From Nocardioides terrae (lineage in GTDB: Bacteria > Actinomycetota > Actinomycetes > Propionibacteriales > Nocardioidaceae), in the NCBI RefSeq assembly GCF_900112345.1, contig NZ_FOLB01000007.1, positions 172,334 through 236,333 on the forward strand: DNA of 64,000 nucleotides. The letters run 5' to 3'. Every line of letters begins with the position of its first letter. Position 1 is the stretch's first letter. The translations under genes and the position numbers were made by a program. Below the pieces are notes generated by a model. That model did no database searches. It was not told the DNA's origin and worked only from the letters and a program-made list of their open reading frames with translations. Positions 27,306-36,488 of the stretch are shown here, piece after piece.

Positions 27306-28391
27306 ATGCACGGCGGCGTCCTCGCGGTCTTCATCGTGGTGGTCGCGGCCCGGCTCCTCGTGCCGCTGACGATCCCGAGATGGCCGCTGCCCGGCATCGT
27401 CGCGTCCCTCGTGCTGGACGCCGTGGACCACAGCGTCTTCCAGGCCTTCGGCTACGACCCGCCGGAGTACCAGAGCTACGACAAGGCGATGGACGTCTAC
27501 TACCTGGCGGTGGCTTACCTGGCGACGCTGCGGAACTGGCGCACGCTCCCGGCCGTCGAGATCGGCCGTTTCCTCTACTTCTACCGGCTCGTCGGCGTGG
27601 TCGCCTTCGAGCTCGCCCAGGTGCGGGCGCTGCTGCTGGTCTTCGCCAACACCTTCGAGTACTTCTTCATCGCCTACGAGGTGGTCCGCACCCGGTGGGA
27701 CCCGCAGCGGTCCGGCTGGCGGACGTGGCTGTGGGTGGCGGCGGTGATCTGGATCGGCGTCAAGCTGCCGCAGGAGTGGTGGATCCACATCGCCCAGCTC
27801 GACTTCACCGATGCCGTGACCGACCACCCCTGGTTCGGGGCCCTGGTGCTCGCAGCGCTGGCGGCTGCGACGCTGGTCGGCTGGCTGCTCGTGTGGCCGC
27901 GTACGCCGCCAGCTGACTGGTCGCTGCGGCTGAGCGCCGATCGGCTTCCCGAGCAGGTCGACTCCGCCGCCGAGGTGGCCGCCTGGACCGCGACGAGCGG
28001 CCGGCTGCTCTCCTGGGTGACCGCGGAGAAGGTGCTCCTGGTCGGTCTGCTGTGCGTGCTCTTCGCGCAGGTCCTGCCGGGCGTCGACGCCGACCCCACG
28101 GCCGTGTTCGTCGGAGTCGCCGTGTTCGTGGCGGTGAACGCCGCCATCACCCTGGCCGCGCACCGCCGCGCGCGCAGCCTCGAGTCGCTCGCGGCGACCT
28201 TCCTCGTCCGGACGGCCGCGAACGTCGTGCTCGTCGTGGCCGAGGGCCAGGTGCTCGGCCACATCGGCGGGCACCTCCCCTATGCGCACACGCTGTTCTT
28301 CGTCGTCCTGCTCAGCATGCTGACCACGATGCACGAGCGGTGGCACCCGGTGTACGACTGGCGCCGCACGCAGCGGCAGGCAGGCAGCTAG
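27306..28391 (+). CDS. Polytopic membrane protein of unknown function
   Basis: 361 residues with about eight hydrophobic segments: roughly 5-22, 65-80, 90-115, 135-155, 178-198, 238-258, 262-282 and 300-335. A charged soluble stretch (about 200-235) lies in the middle, between spans five and six. Notable motifs are [13 protein letters not shown] near the N-terminus and [11 protein letters not shown] at the end. I recognise no family. TACTGT 7 nt before the ATG suggests its own leaderless promoter. Its last 4 bp overlap convergent clgR. Confidence 0.75.
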   Translation: MHGGVLAVFIVVVAARLLVPLTIPRWPLPGIVASLVLDAVDHSVFQAFGYDPPEYQSYDKAMDVYYLAVAYLATLRNWRTLPAVEIGRFLYFYRLVGVVAFELAQVRALLLVFANTFEYFFIAYEVVRTRWDPQRSGWRTWLWVAAVIWIGVKLPQEWWIHIAQLDFTDAVTDHPWFGALVLAALAAATLVGWLLVWPRTPPADWSLRLSADRLPEQVDSAAEVAAWTATSGRLLSWVTAEKVLLVGLLCVLFAQVLPGVDADPTAVFVGVAVFVAVNAAITLAAHRRARSLESLAATFLVRTAANVVLVVAEGQVLGHIGGHLPYAHTLFFVVLLSMLTTMHERWHPVYDWRRTQRQAGS

Positions 28392-28690
28392 GCGGCGGAG
28401 GCGACGACCTCGCGGCCGCGCACAGCGACCGGGATCGGGGTGGGGGCGATGGCCGCCTCCTCGACGGCGACCGCGTCGGAGACCTCGCGGAGCACGTCGG
28501 AGAGCGGGACCTCGAGGGCGGAGCAGAGCGAGGCGAGGAGCTCGGAGGAGGCTTCCTTCTGGCCACGCTCGATCTCGGAGATGTAGCCCAGGCTGACCCG
28601 AGCCTCGGCGGAGACCTCGCGCAGCGTCATGCCGCGCTCCACCCGCTGCGAGCGGAGCACGTCGCCGAGAAGTCGACGGAACAGCACCAT
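28388..28690 (-). CDS. clgR: XRE-family regulator ClgR (Clp protease gene regulator)
   Basis: 100 residues. The helix-turn-helix (about 10-70) reads [28 protein letters not shown], nearly the family signature, and [17 protein letters not shown] follows. The C-terminus ends in VVASAA; alanine-rich ends of this kind make ClgR a Clp substrate in other species. ClgR activates clp and other protein-quality genes. It lies downstream of the cinA gene, its usual neighbour. Confidence 0.88.
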   Translation of the reverse strand: MVLFRRLLGDVLRSQRVERGMTLREVSAEARVSLGYISEIERGQKEASSELLASLCSALEVPLSDVLREVSDAVAVEEAAIAPTPIPVAVRGREVVASAA

Positions 28691-28763
28691 GCGGACTGCC
28701 TCCTCACATCAGGCCCGACGGGCCGTGGTCCTGCGGCCACCCCAAGGTGGCGTGGGGCCAACG

Positions 28764-29249
28764 CTACCTGAGAGCCGTGTGTTCCCGCAGGCGCTCCTCC
28801 AGCGCGGCGAGCACGGCGTCGCAGGTGGCCTCCTGGATGTCGGTGCGGTCGCCGTCGAGCTCGAGCAGCTGGGAGGTGACGAAGCCGGGACCGGCCAGGC
28901 CGACGTACACCGTGCCCGCCGGTTTGCCCTCCTGGTCGTCGGGTCCCGCCACCCCCGTGGTCGACAGGCCGTACGTCGCCCCCGTCGTCGCCCGCACTCC
29001 GCTCGCCATGGCCTCCGCGCACTGCGACGAGATCACGCCGAACTCGTCGATGATCTCGGCGTCGACGCCCAGCATCGACGCCTTCAGCGGGGTCGCGTAG
29101 GTGACCGCGCCGCCGAGGTAGGTCTCCGAGACGCCCGGCACGTCGGTGAACCGCACGGCCAGGCGCCCACCCGTCAGCGACTCGGCGGTGGCGACCGTGC
29201 TGCCCTCGGCACGGATCAGGAGGTGGACGCGTCTGCCCAGGTCAGTCAC
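28764..29249 (-). CDS. cinA: CinA C-terminal domain protein (nicotinamide-nucleotide amidase)
   Basis: 161 residues from GTG 29249; a TTG at 29267 would add 6 residues. It is the stand-alone CinA C-terminal/PncC domain, which deamidates NMN to nicotinate mononucleotide. Visible motifs are TVATAESLTGGRL (catalytic serine region), GVSETYLGGAVTYA and YGLSTTGVAGPDDQEGKPAGTVY. The N-terminal MoaB-like domain of full CinA is absent, as usual in actinobacteria. It normally follows pgsA directly; here a 3-kb nuclease gene and a terminator lie between. Confidence 0.88.
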   Translation of the reverse strand: MTDLGRRVHLLIRAEGSTVATAESLTGGRLAVRFTDVPGVSETYLGGAVTYATPLKASMLGVDAEIIDEFGVISSQCAEAMASGVRATTGATYGLSTTGVAGPDDQEGKPAGTVYVGLAGPGFVTSQLLELDGDRTDIQEATCDAVLAALEERLREHTALR

Positions 29250-29283
29250 GACACAGATGGTAGGCAATGACCCCAGGACATGA

Positions 29284-29328
29284 GACGGCCGGCAGTGCTC
29301 AGCGGGTCGCGGAGCACTGCCGGCCGTC
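29284..29328 (-). terminator. Strong hairpin terminator after the nuclease gene
   Basis: Bases 29284-29300 pair perfectly with 29312-29328 (17 bp, 11-nt loop). It lies 17 bp past the nuclease stop codon and upstream of cinA, so it should end nuclease transcription before the cinA-clgR genes. Confidence 0.8.
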
Positions 29329-29344
29329 GTCGAGCGGCGGAGAG

Positions 29345-32300
29345 CTACTTGCCGTTCGGGTTGGTCACGGTCAGCGTGAACGTGTCCGTGCCGGCCAGGA
29401 CGGGGCCGTTGCCGGCGTAGGCAGCCGTCAGCGTGTAGACGCCTCGCTTGAAGGACTTCTTGGGCAGTGTCACGACGGCCCGACCATCCACGAGGGTGCC
29501 GGTGCCGACCACGCGGTCGCCGTCGAGGATGTCGACGGTCCCGGTGGGAACGACTCCGTCCGCCGTCACCCGCACCACGATCCGGGGGGCCTCCTTGCTG
29601 AACACGACGGTCGTGTCGGCGGCGTCCACGGTCGGGGTGTAGGTCACCTCGGGCAGGTCGAGCCCGACGATCTCCGGGTTGTGGTCGGAGGCGCGGAAGA
29701 CGCTGTCGTCATAGAGGATCGTCGCGTTGTAGTTGTAGCGGCTGTACTCGAACCCGACCTGCTCCTGTGCGTTGATCTGCCACACGTCCACACCGGTCAC
29801 CCAGGCCTCGGCGGCCGGGCTGGCGAAGACGTGGTCGAGGGAGCCGTCCATGCCGTCGAAGGAGTACGTCGCCTCGCCGTCGTTGAACTCGCCGTTGAGC
29901 TCGCGGTAGCCGGCGGCCTCGATCACCTGGATCGGGTCCTCCATCGAGTAGGCGTTGAAGTCGCCGGTGAAGAACACCTTGTCGGTGCCGAGTGCCGTCC
30001 CCTGCGCGGCGGCGAAGTCGACCAGTGCATGCGCCTGCGCGATCCGATCGGGGTTGGCATTGCCCTGACCGGTGCCGTCGTCGACCCCGGAGCCCTTGGA
30101 CTTGAAGTGGTTGACGATGACCAGGAAGGCGTCACTGTCCGGAGCACCCAGGCGCTTGAAGCCCTGCGCGAGCGGCTCGCGAGCGTTGTCGAACGCCTGC
30201 CCGTCAGCCGACTGGTCGCTCAGGACATGCGACACCCCGACGAGCGAGACAGCGGCCGGCTTGTAGATGAAGCCCGTGCGGATCACGTCCTGATCGGCCA
30301 ACGCCGGCAGCCCCGACGCGGCAGGGCTCGGCGCGAAGGCCCAGGTGCCGGCACCGGCCTGTGCGTTCAGCGCGTCGACCAGCTTGCCGATGGCGAAGTC
30401 GCGGTCCTTGCCGAACCACACCGAGTTCTCCAGCTCCTCGAGCGAGACGATGCTCGCGCCGAGGCCGTTGATCGCCTTGACGATCTTGACCTGTTGGCGG
30501 GCCAGGCTCTCCGCGGTCGCGGCGCCGCGTGGGCCGGGGTCGGTCTTGTTCGTTCCCGTGCACGTGTCGTCGCCGATGTGGTTGCCGGCACGGTCGTCGA
30601 ACCAGGTGCACGTGCCGAGGCCGCTGTCGACGTACTCCTCGCCCGTGGTCGGGAAGTAGTTGAGCACGTTGAAGGTCGCCAGCTTGATGTCGCCGCCGAC
30701 GTCCCGGGGAGCCAGGTTGGGTGTCCGGGTGTCGGAGAAGGTGGCGACCTCGTGGCCGTCATCGGTCACCTGCTCGGTCGGCTGGAGGTTCCAGGCGTCG
30801 AAGCGGTACTCGAGGACGAACGGCTGGTGGAACGTCACAGCGGAGCCGACCCGGACCGGGTTCGCCGGCGTCAGCCACGGGAGCGGGGTGTTCTTGTTGG
30901 CGGCGCCGTTGTAGTTGACGCTCGCGCCATCGTCGAGGGTGACCTTCTTGGCGTTGTTGGCGTCGACGACGTCCTGCACAGCGGCGGGGTCCTGGGCGTC
31001 CGCGACCTCGGTGGGGGTCGTCAACGGCCTGTCACCGGCGGCAAGCACGAACGAGCCGAAGAAGTTGGCGTCGAAGTTGTCGCTCACCGTGAAGTCGCCC
31101 GTCGGCTCGACGAGCTCGCCCTCGTGCGCTTCCTTCTCAGCGTCGGTGTCCAGCGCGGTCCACGGCACCTCGAGCTGCTCGACCGGGCCGAGTGGCGACG
31201 TCAGGGTGACGACTCCTCCACTGGCGGGGGTGAGCTCGGTCGTGCCCTGGAACTCGCTGACCTTGCCGGTCACGGAGACGCTGTCGCCGATCTCGACGCT
31301 GGCCGGCACACCGGACCCGAAGACGAAGATGGCGTCGGAGGACGTGTCGTCGGGGTTGCCCGACGGGTCCTGGATGTAGATCCCGTTGAACCCACCGTGG
31401 TCGTAGTCCGCCGTCACCACGCCGGTGGTGGTGGCGAGCTCGCCGGCGTGCGGCGAGCTCGCGCTCGCGCCCTGGATCTCGCCGATGCTCAGCATCGTCG
31501 GCGGCGGGTTCACGGTGATCTTGAACGAGGCCGTTCCGGTCTTCGCCGGGGTGGAGGCGTCCGTCGCCGTGACGGTCACGGTGGTCGAACCGGTCGCGGT
31601 CGGCGTACCCGAGATCACGCCCGTGGCCCGGTCGAGGGTGACCCCTGCCGGGAGCGTCGTCGACGACCAGTAGTACGGCGCGGTGCCACCGGTAGCGCTG
31701 AGGGTGATCGGCGCGAGCGGCGTGCCGACCGTGACCGAGGGGTCACCCGGCGAGGTCACCGTCAGGCCTGCGGCGACGCCGCCCGATCCGGTCGGGGACG
31801 GCGCAGCCAGCGTGAAGTCCGCGGCGTTGCTGTCGGTGTCCGCACCGTCGGCAGAGCGGTTGAGCGACTGGGCCGCGCTCGCCGCCGACCCGGTGACAGC
31901 GGTCTCGTAGCTCGCGGCCCCGCTGGCGCCGACGAAGTCGACGATGCCGGCGACGCCCCTGACGTCCCCCGACGTGGCGATGACGGCGGTGCCCTGCTGC
32001 AACGCGACCTGTCCACCCGCGGCGGCCATCGAGAAGGCGGGCGACGCGGTCGCGTCGGGGGTCGGCAGTGCGGAACCGTTGGCTCCGGCTGCGCTCATCT
32101 GGACCAGCCAGTGGCCGTGAGCGGGCACCGAGCCCGACAGTGCGTACGGCGTCCCGCCGGACCCTCCCGCCGCAGAGCGGTAGTGCAACGCCAACCCGGA
32201 GAGCGGGAGGTTCGCGGAGGTCGGGTTGTAGAGCTCGACGAAGTCGGCGTTGTAGGCGGCGCCGTTGTTGCCGCCCGCGCCGTAGACCTCGCTGATGACG

Positions 32301-32413
32301 AGGGCGGTGCCGGACGTGTTGGCGTCGGCGGGAGCGGTGGCGAGGAGGGGGCTGATGGCGGCCACAGCCAAACCGAGGGCGGCGACGATGCCGACCCGAC
32401 GCGAGGAGGACAT
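29345..32413 (-). CDS. Secreted multidomain nuclease (ExeM/NucH family) with lamin-tail and Ig-like domains
   Basis: 1,022 residues. A signal peptide (about 1-32, ending ADA) is followed by a lamin-tail domain (33-150; ALVISEVYGAGGNNGAAYN), an Ig-like putative fold (about 205-300), an OB-like region with GIYIQDPSGNPDD (about 310-420), an endonuclease/exonuclease/phosphatase domain (about 555-905) and a C-terminal Ig-like repeat (about 925-1020). Nuclease motifs are LATFNVLNYFP, EELEN, VNHFKSKG, TGDFNAYSMEDP, GSLDHVFAS and SDHNPEIV. It probably degrades extracellular DNA for phosphate or nucleosides. No LPXTG anchor is seen. Confidence 0.93.
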   Translation of the reverse strand: MSSSRRVGIVAALGLAVAAISPLLATAPADANTSGTALVISEVYGAGGNNGAAYNADFVELYNPTSANLPLSGLALHYRSAAGGSGGTPYALSGSVPAHGHWLVQMSAAGANGSALPTPDATASPAFSMAAAGGQVALQQGTAVIATSGDVRGVAGIVDFVGASGAASYETAVTGSAASAAQSLNRSADGADTDSNAADFTLAAPSPTGSGGVAAGLTVTSPGDPSVTVGTPLAPITLSATGGTAPYYWSSTTLPAGVTLDRATGVISGTPTATGSTTVTVTATDASTPAKTGTASFKITVNPPPTMLSIGEIQGASASSPHAGELATTTGVVTADYDHGGFNGIYIQDPSGNPDDTSSDAIFVFGSGVPASVEIGDSVSVTGKVSEFQGTTELTPASGGVVTLTSPLGPVEQLEVPWTALDTDAEKEAHEGELVEPTGDFTVSDNFDANFFGSFVLAAGDRPLTTPTEVADAQDPAAVQDVVDANNAKKVTLDDGASVNYNGAANKNTPLPWLTPANPVRVGSAVTFHQPFVLEYRFDAWNLQPTEQVTDDGHEVATFSDTRTPNLAPRDVGGDIKLATFNVLNYFPTTGEEYVDSGLGTCTWFDDRAGNHIGDDTCTGTNKTDPGPRGAATAESLARQQVKIVKAINGLGASIVSLEELENSVWFGKDRDFAIGKLVDALNAQAGAGTWAFAPSPAASGLPALADQDVIRTGFIYKPAAVSLVGVSHVLSDQSADGQAFDNAREPLAQGFKRLGAPDSDAFLVIVNHFKSKGSGVDDGTGQGNANPDRIAQAHALVDFAAAQGTALGTDKVFFTGDFNAYSMEDPIQVIEAAGYRELNGEFNDGEATYSFDGMDGSLDHVFASPAAEAWVTGVDVWQINAQEQVGFEYSRYNYNATILYDDSVFRASDHNPEIVGLDLPEVTYTPTVDAADTTVVFSKEAPRIVVRVTADGVVPTGTVDILDGDRVVGTGTLVDGRAVVTLPKKSFKRGVYTLTAAYAGNGPVLAGTDTFTLTVTNPNGK

Positions 32414-32608
32414 GGATGCTCCGAGGATTCGAGGGTGATCGGACGGGCAGCAGCCGATCCCGAGCGGTCAGCCGCAGTTACTCGCCCACCAGACCCGGAT
32501 CAGATGTCGCTGCGCTCAGGACACCGTGAACGGCGACTTAACGCAATCCCGAAGAATCCGGAAGGATTTGGCACACCCTGCCGATGCCCGGCGACCCCCG
32601 CCTGTGGA

Positions 32609-33226
32609 TCAGGACGCGCGAATGGCGTGGCGCTGCTTCCAGACACCGGAGAAGAACTGCCAGCCGGACACCAGCGTGAGCGCCACGGCGACGGCGAGGC
32701 AGGCCTGGAAGCCGTAGTAGAGCACCTCGCCGGGGATGTGGAGCCAGTCGGCCAGGTCGTCGTCACGCAGCGGCACGCAGAGGCCACCGAGGGCGACCGC
32801 CTGGACGGCGGTCTTGATCTTCCCGAGCCGGTCGGCCGGCAGCACGATCTTGCTGAGGACCGAGAGGCGCAGCAGCGTGACGCTCCACTCGCGGACCAGC
32901 ACGATGATGGTCACCCACCACCAGATGTCGCCGACGATCGACAGGGCGACGAACGCCATCCCCGTGATCGCCTTGTCGGCGATCGGGTCGGCGATCTTGC
33001 CGAAGTTGGTGATCAGGTTGTGCTTGCGGGCCAGGTCGCCGTCGATCTTGTCGGTGATCATCGCGACCACGAAGAGCGCCCATGCCAGCAACCGCAGCCA
33101 GGCGTTCTCGCCACCGTCGGCGAGCAGCGCCCACCCGAAGAACGGCACCATGACGATGCGCAGCGACGTGAGGATGTTGGGCACGTTGAGGTTGCTGGGC
33201 CGGCTCTCCGGCTGGGTCTCGGGCAC
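32609..33226 (-). CDS. pgsA: CDP-diacylglycerol--glycerol-3-phosphate 3-phosphatidyltransferase
   Basis: 205 residues, an integral membrane enzyme making phosphatidylglycerol-phosphate. The CDP-alcohol phosphotransferase motif is complete: D59, D62, G63, A66, R67, G76, D80 and D84 (in TDKIDGDLARKHN and GKIADPIADK). About six membrane spans are present. GTG 33226 begins 3 nt after the rimO stop. The member could alternatively use another polyol acceptor, but the rimO-pgsA-cinA order supports PgsA. Confidence 0.92.
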   Translation of the reverse strand: MPETQPESRPSNLNVPNILTSLRIVMVPFFGWALLADGGENAWLRLLAWALFVVAMITDKIDGDLARKHNLITNFGKIADPIADKAITGMAFVALSIVGDIWWWVTIIVLVREWSVTLLRLSVLSKIVLPADRLGKIKTAVQAVALGGLCVPLRDDDLADWLHIPGEVLYYGFQACLAVAVALTLVSGWQFFSGVWKQRHAIRAS

Positions 33227-33229
33227 GGC

Positions 33230-34615
33230 TCAGACCGCCTTCGCGATGAGGTCGACGCCGTCGGTCGCGACGACCTCGGCCCGCACGATGTCCCCCACGG
33301 CCGCCGGGGACCCCAGCAGCGCGGTCGTGCCGTCGACCTCGGGCCCCTGGTGGGCGGCCCGGCCGACGACGCCCTCGTCGGTCGACTCGACCAGCACGTC
33401 GACGTACTCGCCGATGCGCTCCTCGGCGCGCTGGCTGTTGAGCTCCTCGACGAGCGACTGCACGTGCTCGAAGCGGGCCCGCACCTCGTCCTCGTCCAGC
33501 TTGAGGGACTCGTCGAAGCCGGCCGCCTCGGTGCCGTCCTCGTCGGAGTAGCCGAAGACCCCGGTGACGTCGAGGCGGGCGGCGACGAGGAAGTCGCAGA
33601 GGATCTCGAGGTCCTGCTCGGTCTCACCCGGGAAGCCGACGATGACGTTGGAGCGGACGCCGGCCGTCGGAGCAAGCGCGCGCACGCGGTCGAGCAGGCC
33701 GAGGAAGCTCTCCGGGTCGCCGAAGCGCTTCATCCGGCGCAGCACCGCGTGGGAGGCGTGCTGGAAGGAGAGGTCGAAGTAGGGCACCACGCCGGGCGTG
33801 CCCGCGATCGCCTCGATCAGCCCGGGCCGGGTCTCGGCCGGCTGCAGGTAGGAGACCCGGACCCGCTCGACCCCGTCGACGGCCGCCAGCTCGGGCAGCA
33901 GCGTCTCGAGCAGTCGCAGGTCGCCGAGGTCCTTGCCGTACGACGTCGAGTTCTCGCTCACCAGGAAGAGCTCCTTGACCCCCTGCCGGGCGAGCCACTG
34001 CGCCTCGTGGAGGACGTCGCTCGGCCGACGGCTGACGAACGACCCCCGGAAGGTCGGGATGGCGCAGAACGTGCAGCGCCGGTCGCAGCCGCTGGCCAGC
34101 TTGAGCGGCGCCCACGGCCCGTCGTCGAGCCGCGCGCGCAGGTCGTCGAAGCCGGGCGTCGACACCGCCGTCGCGTCCCGCTCGACCGGCGAGATCGGGA
34201 GCAGCAGCCGGCGGTCCTGCGGCGTGTGCGGGTGGTGGGCCTCGCCGTTGACGATGGCGCGCAGCTTGGAGGCGATGTCGGGGTAGTCGTCGAACCCGAG
34301 CACGGCGTCGGCCTCGGGCAGGCTGTCGGCGAGCTCCTTGCCGTAGCGCTCCGCCATGCAGCCGACGGCGACGACCGCCTGCGCCTTCCCGGTCTCCTTG
34401 AGGTCCGCTGCCTCGAGGAGGGTGTCGACGGAGTCCTTCTTGGCCTGCTCGACGAAGCCGCAGGTGTTGACGACGACCGTGTCCGCCTCCGTGGCGTCGG
34501 CGACGAGCCGGAAGCCGCCCGCGGCGAGCCGTCCGGCGAGCTCCTCGGAGTCGACCTCGTTCCGGGTGCAACCGAGGGTCACGAGGGCAACGGAGAGCTG
34601 GGTGTCAGTCGTCAT
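33230..34615 (-). CDS. rimO: Ribosomal protein uS12 methylthiotransferase RimO
   Basis: 461 residues from ATG 34615. The N-terminal UPF0004 domain has cluster ligands C16, C52 and C86, the radical-SAM domain has [12 protein letters not shown] (CxxxCxxC), and a C-terminal TRAM domain follows. The enzyme adds a methylthio group to an aspartate of ribosomal protein S12. The extra 24 codons upstream are arginine/proline-rich and lack family similarity, so the later start is preferred. Confidence 0.94.
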   Translation of the reverse strand: MTTDTQLSVALVTLGCTRNEVDSEELAGRLAAGGFRLVADATEADTVVVNTCGFVEQAKKDSVDTLLEAADLKETGKAQAVVAVGCMAERYGKELADSLPEADAVLGFDDYPDIASKLRAIVNGEAHHPHTPQDRRLLLPISPVERDATAVSTPGFDDLRARLDDGPWAPLKLASGCDRRCTFCAIPTFRGSFVSRRPSDVLHEAQWLARQGVKELFLVSENSTSYGKDLGDLRLLETLLPELAAVDGVERVRVSYLQPAETRPGLIEAIAGTPGVVPYFDLSFQHASHAVLRRMKRFGDPESFLGLLDRVRALAPTAGVRSNVIVGFPGETEQDLEILCDFLVAARLDVTGVFGYSDEDGTEAAGFDESLKLDEDEVRARFEHVQSLVEELNSQRAEERIGEYVDVLVESTDEGVVGRAAHQGPEVDGTTALLGSPAAVGDIVRAEVVATDGVDLIAKAV

Positions 34616-34817
34616 GATCGCGTTCAGGCTACCGGCGAGCGGGTTCCGCGGCCGAAACGGTGGCACGGGCCGCCGCCCCAGGCTCAACGCGGTGGTCCAG
34701 TGAAGGCGGCACCCCCGCGGATGCGGGGCGAGGACGCCGCACTCCTGCTGGTCGAGGAGGCGGAGACGGAGCTCGACGACATCGTGACGGGAGTCCGGTC
34801 GGGGCGCCCTGGCGCCG

Positions 34818-36488
34818 TCAGTTCACCGTGTAGGTCTGCTGGGCCGCCTCGCCGGTCTTGCCGACCGCAGCGGCCTTGCCGCCGTCGACGGCGACCGTGG
34901 CGGACCCGTCGGAGGCCTGGATGCGCACCGGCGGCGAGGCGCGCAACGTCTTGGACTCCCCGAACGCCAAGGAGCCGGAGAAGACCACGTCACCACCCGC
35001 ATCACGTACGACGACCTCGGTGCCGCCACCGGCGGCGGTGATCGTCACGGGGACGGCCGGAGCGAGCTTGCCGTAGGGGTTGCCGGTGCCGGCCGAGCCG
35101 CTGCCCAGGCTGGGCGCCGGGGGCGGCGTCGTTGCGGAGCCGTCCAGGACGAGCCGGGCGACCGACCAGGCGAGCACGATCGCCATCACCGCGGCGGCGA
35201 GGACGGACCAGTTGGGTCCGCCCTTCATCCGGCGGATCGGGCCGCCGGCGCCGGTGGCCAGCTCGGCCTCGAAGACGCGGCGCGCGTCGATGGGAGCGTC
35301 CGCGTAGGACGCGCTGTAGTGCTCGAGCAGCGGCGCGGCGTCGACGCCGAGGACCCGAGCCAGCGTCCGCAGGTGACCGCGCGCGTAGAAGTCGCCACCA
35401 CACGGACCGAAGTCGTCGACCTCGATCGCCTCGATCACGTGAGGACGGATCCGCGTGCGGTCGGCGAGCTGGTCGACGGTGAGACCGATCCGGGTGCGCG
35501 CGGCCGCCAGCTCCGGGCCGATGACCGGCTCGGGGGCCGGTGTCGGGCCCAGGTCTTCGATCACCAGCGGCTCGACCGGCTCGCCGGGGCGAGCGATCGG
35601 CGTGACGCCGTCGGCCTCGCCCGGGAGGCCGCCGAAGGACGGGCGACGCAGCTCGTCGGCCTCCGGGAGACCGGTGTGCGTCTCGTCGTCAGAGCCGACC
35701 GGGTCGACCTGGTCGAGCTTCAGCGCGTTGGCGCCCATCGTGGAGAAGTCCCGGGTCACCTCGGACCGGACGGCGACGGTCGGCTCGCGCAGCGGCGTCG
35801 GGGTCGGGCTGGCCGACAGCAGCGGCCGCTCGGCGGTGTCGGTGAAGGGGTCACGCGCCGACTCGCGGGCGATCGGCCGCGTCGGCTCGGGCCCTTCGTC
35901 GCTCCAGCTCTCGTCGCCGACGCCGGAGTCGACCCCGTCGACACCCGTGTCGATCTCGGGGTCGATCTCGGGGTCGATCTCGACGATGGTGGTGTCCTCA
36001 CCGGCCAGGTCGGCCAGTCGCGAGGAGAGGTCGCGCGAGCCTCCGGCGACGACGGTCGCGAGGCCGAGCGGGACGACGAACGGGGCGCCGTACAGCTTCT
36101 GTGTGATCGTCGCCTGCCGCCGGCCCGACGCGGGGAGGGCCGCGAGCTGGGCGGCGTCGTCCTCGGGCAGCAGCACCAGTCGTCCGTCGCGCCACCAGGA
36201 GCGCCGCGGGAGGTGCTCGACCTCGTCGAGCTCCTTCCACGGGATCCCCTGCCAGACCCGACCGAGCCGGACCCGGACGCCGAGGTCGTCGGCCACGAGC
36301 AGCGGCGTGCGCGCGTCCCACGCCGAGAACAGCTGGTAGCCGGCGATGCCCAGCAGCACCACACCGAGCACGAGATCGAGCGCGCCGTGGTGCCTGACGA
36401 AGAACGCCACGGCCACGACCGCGGCCACGACGCCGATGATGGCGGCCAGGCGCCCGTTGCGGTTGATCTGGATGTCGGTGGTGCTCAC
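34818..36488 (-). CDS. RodZ-like helix-turn-helix membrane protein with unusual N-terminal membrane/PH-like extension
   Basis: 556 residues. The C-terminal half looks like RodZ: an XRE-type HTH (about 318-385; [21 protein letters not shown]), a membrane span (about 417-438) and a DUF4115-like extracytoplasmic end. Ahead of it are two membrane spans (about 12-31 and 36-52), a small PH-like segment (about 60-130; [19 protein letters not shown]) and a long acidic disordered linker with [11 protein letters not shown] repeats. The fusion is odd, because RodZ normally starts with the HTH. GTG 36488 overlaps the ftsK stop by 4 bp. Confidence 0.8.
   Translation of the reverse strand: MSTTDIQINRNGRLAAIIGVVAAVVAVAFFVRHHGALDLVLGVVLLGIAGYQLFSAWDARTPLLVADDLGVRVRLGRVWQGIPWKELDEVEHLPRRSWWRDGRLVLLPEDDAAQLAALPASGRRQATITQKLYGAPFVVPLGLATVVAGGSRDLSSRLADLAGEDTTIVEIDPEIDPEIDTGVDGVDSGVGDESWSDEGPEPTRPIARESARDPFTDTAERPLLSASPTPTPLREPTVAVRSEVTRDFSTMGANALKLDQVDPVGSDDETHTGLPEADELRRPSFGGLPGEADGVTPIARPGEPVEPLVIEDLGPTPAPEPVIGPELAAARTRIGLTVDQLADRTRIRPHVIEAIEVDDFGPCGGDFYARGHLRTLARVLGVDAAPLLEHYSASYADAPIDARRVFEAELATGAGGPIRRMKGGPNWSVLAAAVMAIVLAWSVARLVLDGSATTPPPAPSLGSGSAGTGNPYGKLAPAVPVTITAAGGGTEVVVRDAGGDVVFSGSLAFGESKTLRASPPVRIQASDGSATVAVDGGKAAAVGKTGEAAQQTYTVN

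Noticed and set aside
29267..35041. A 1,924-codon open frame on the plus strand
   Set aside because: It is antisense to the nuclease, pgsA and rimO, which have clear domains and motifs. High GC keeps the opposite frame open; the product is Val/Arg/Gly/His-rich with no domain.
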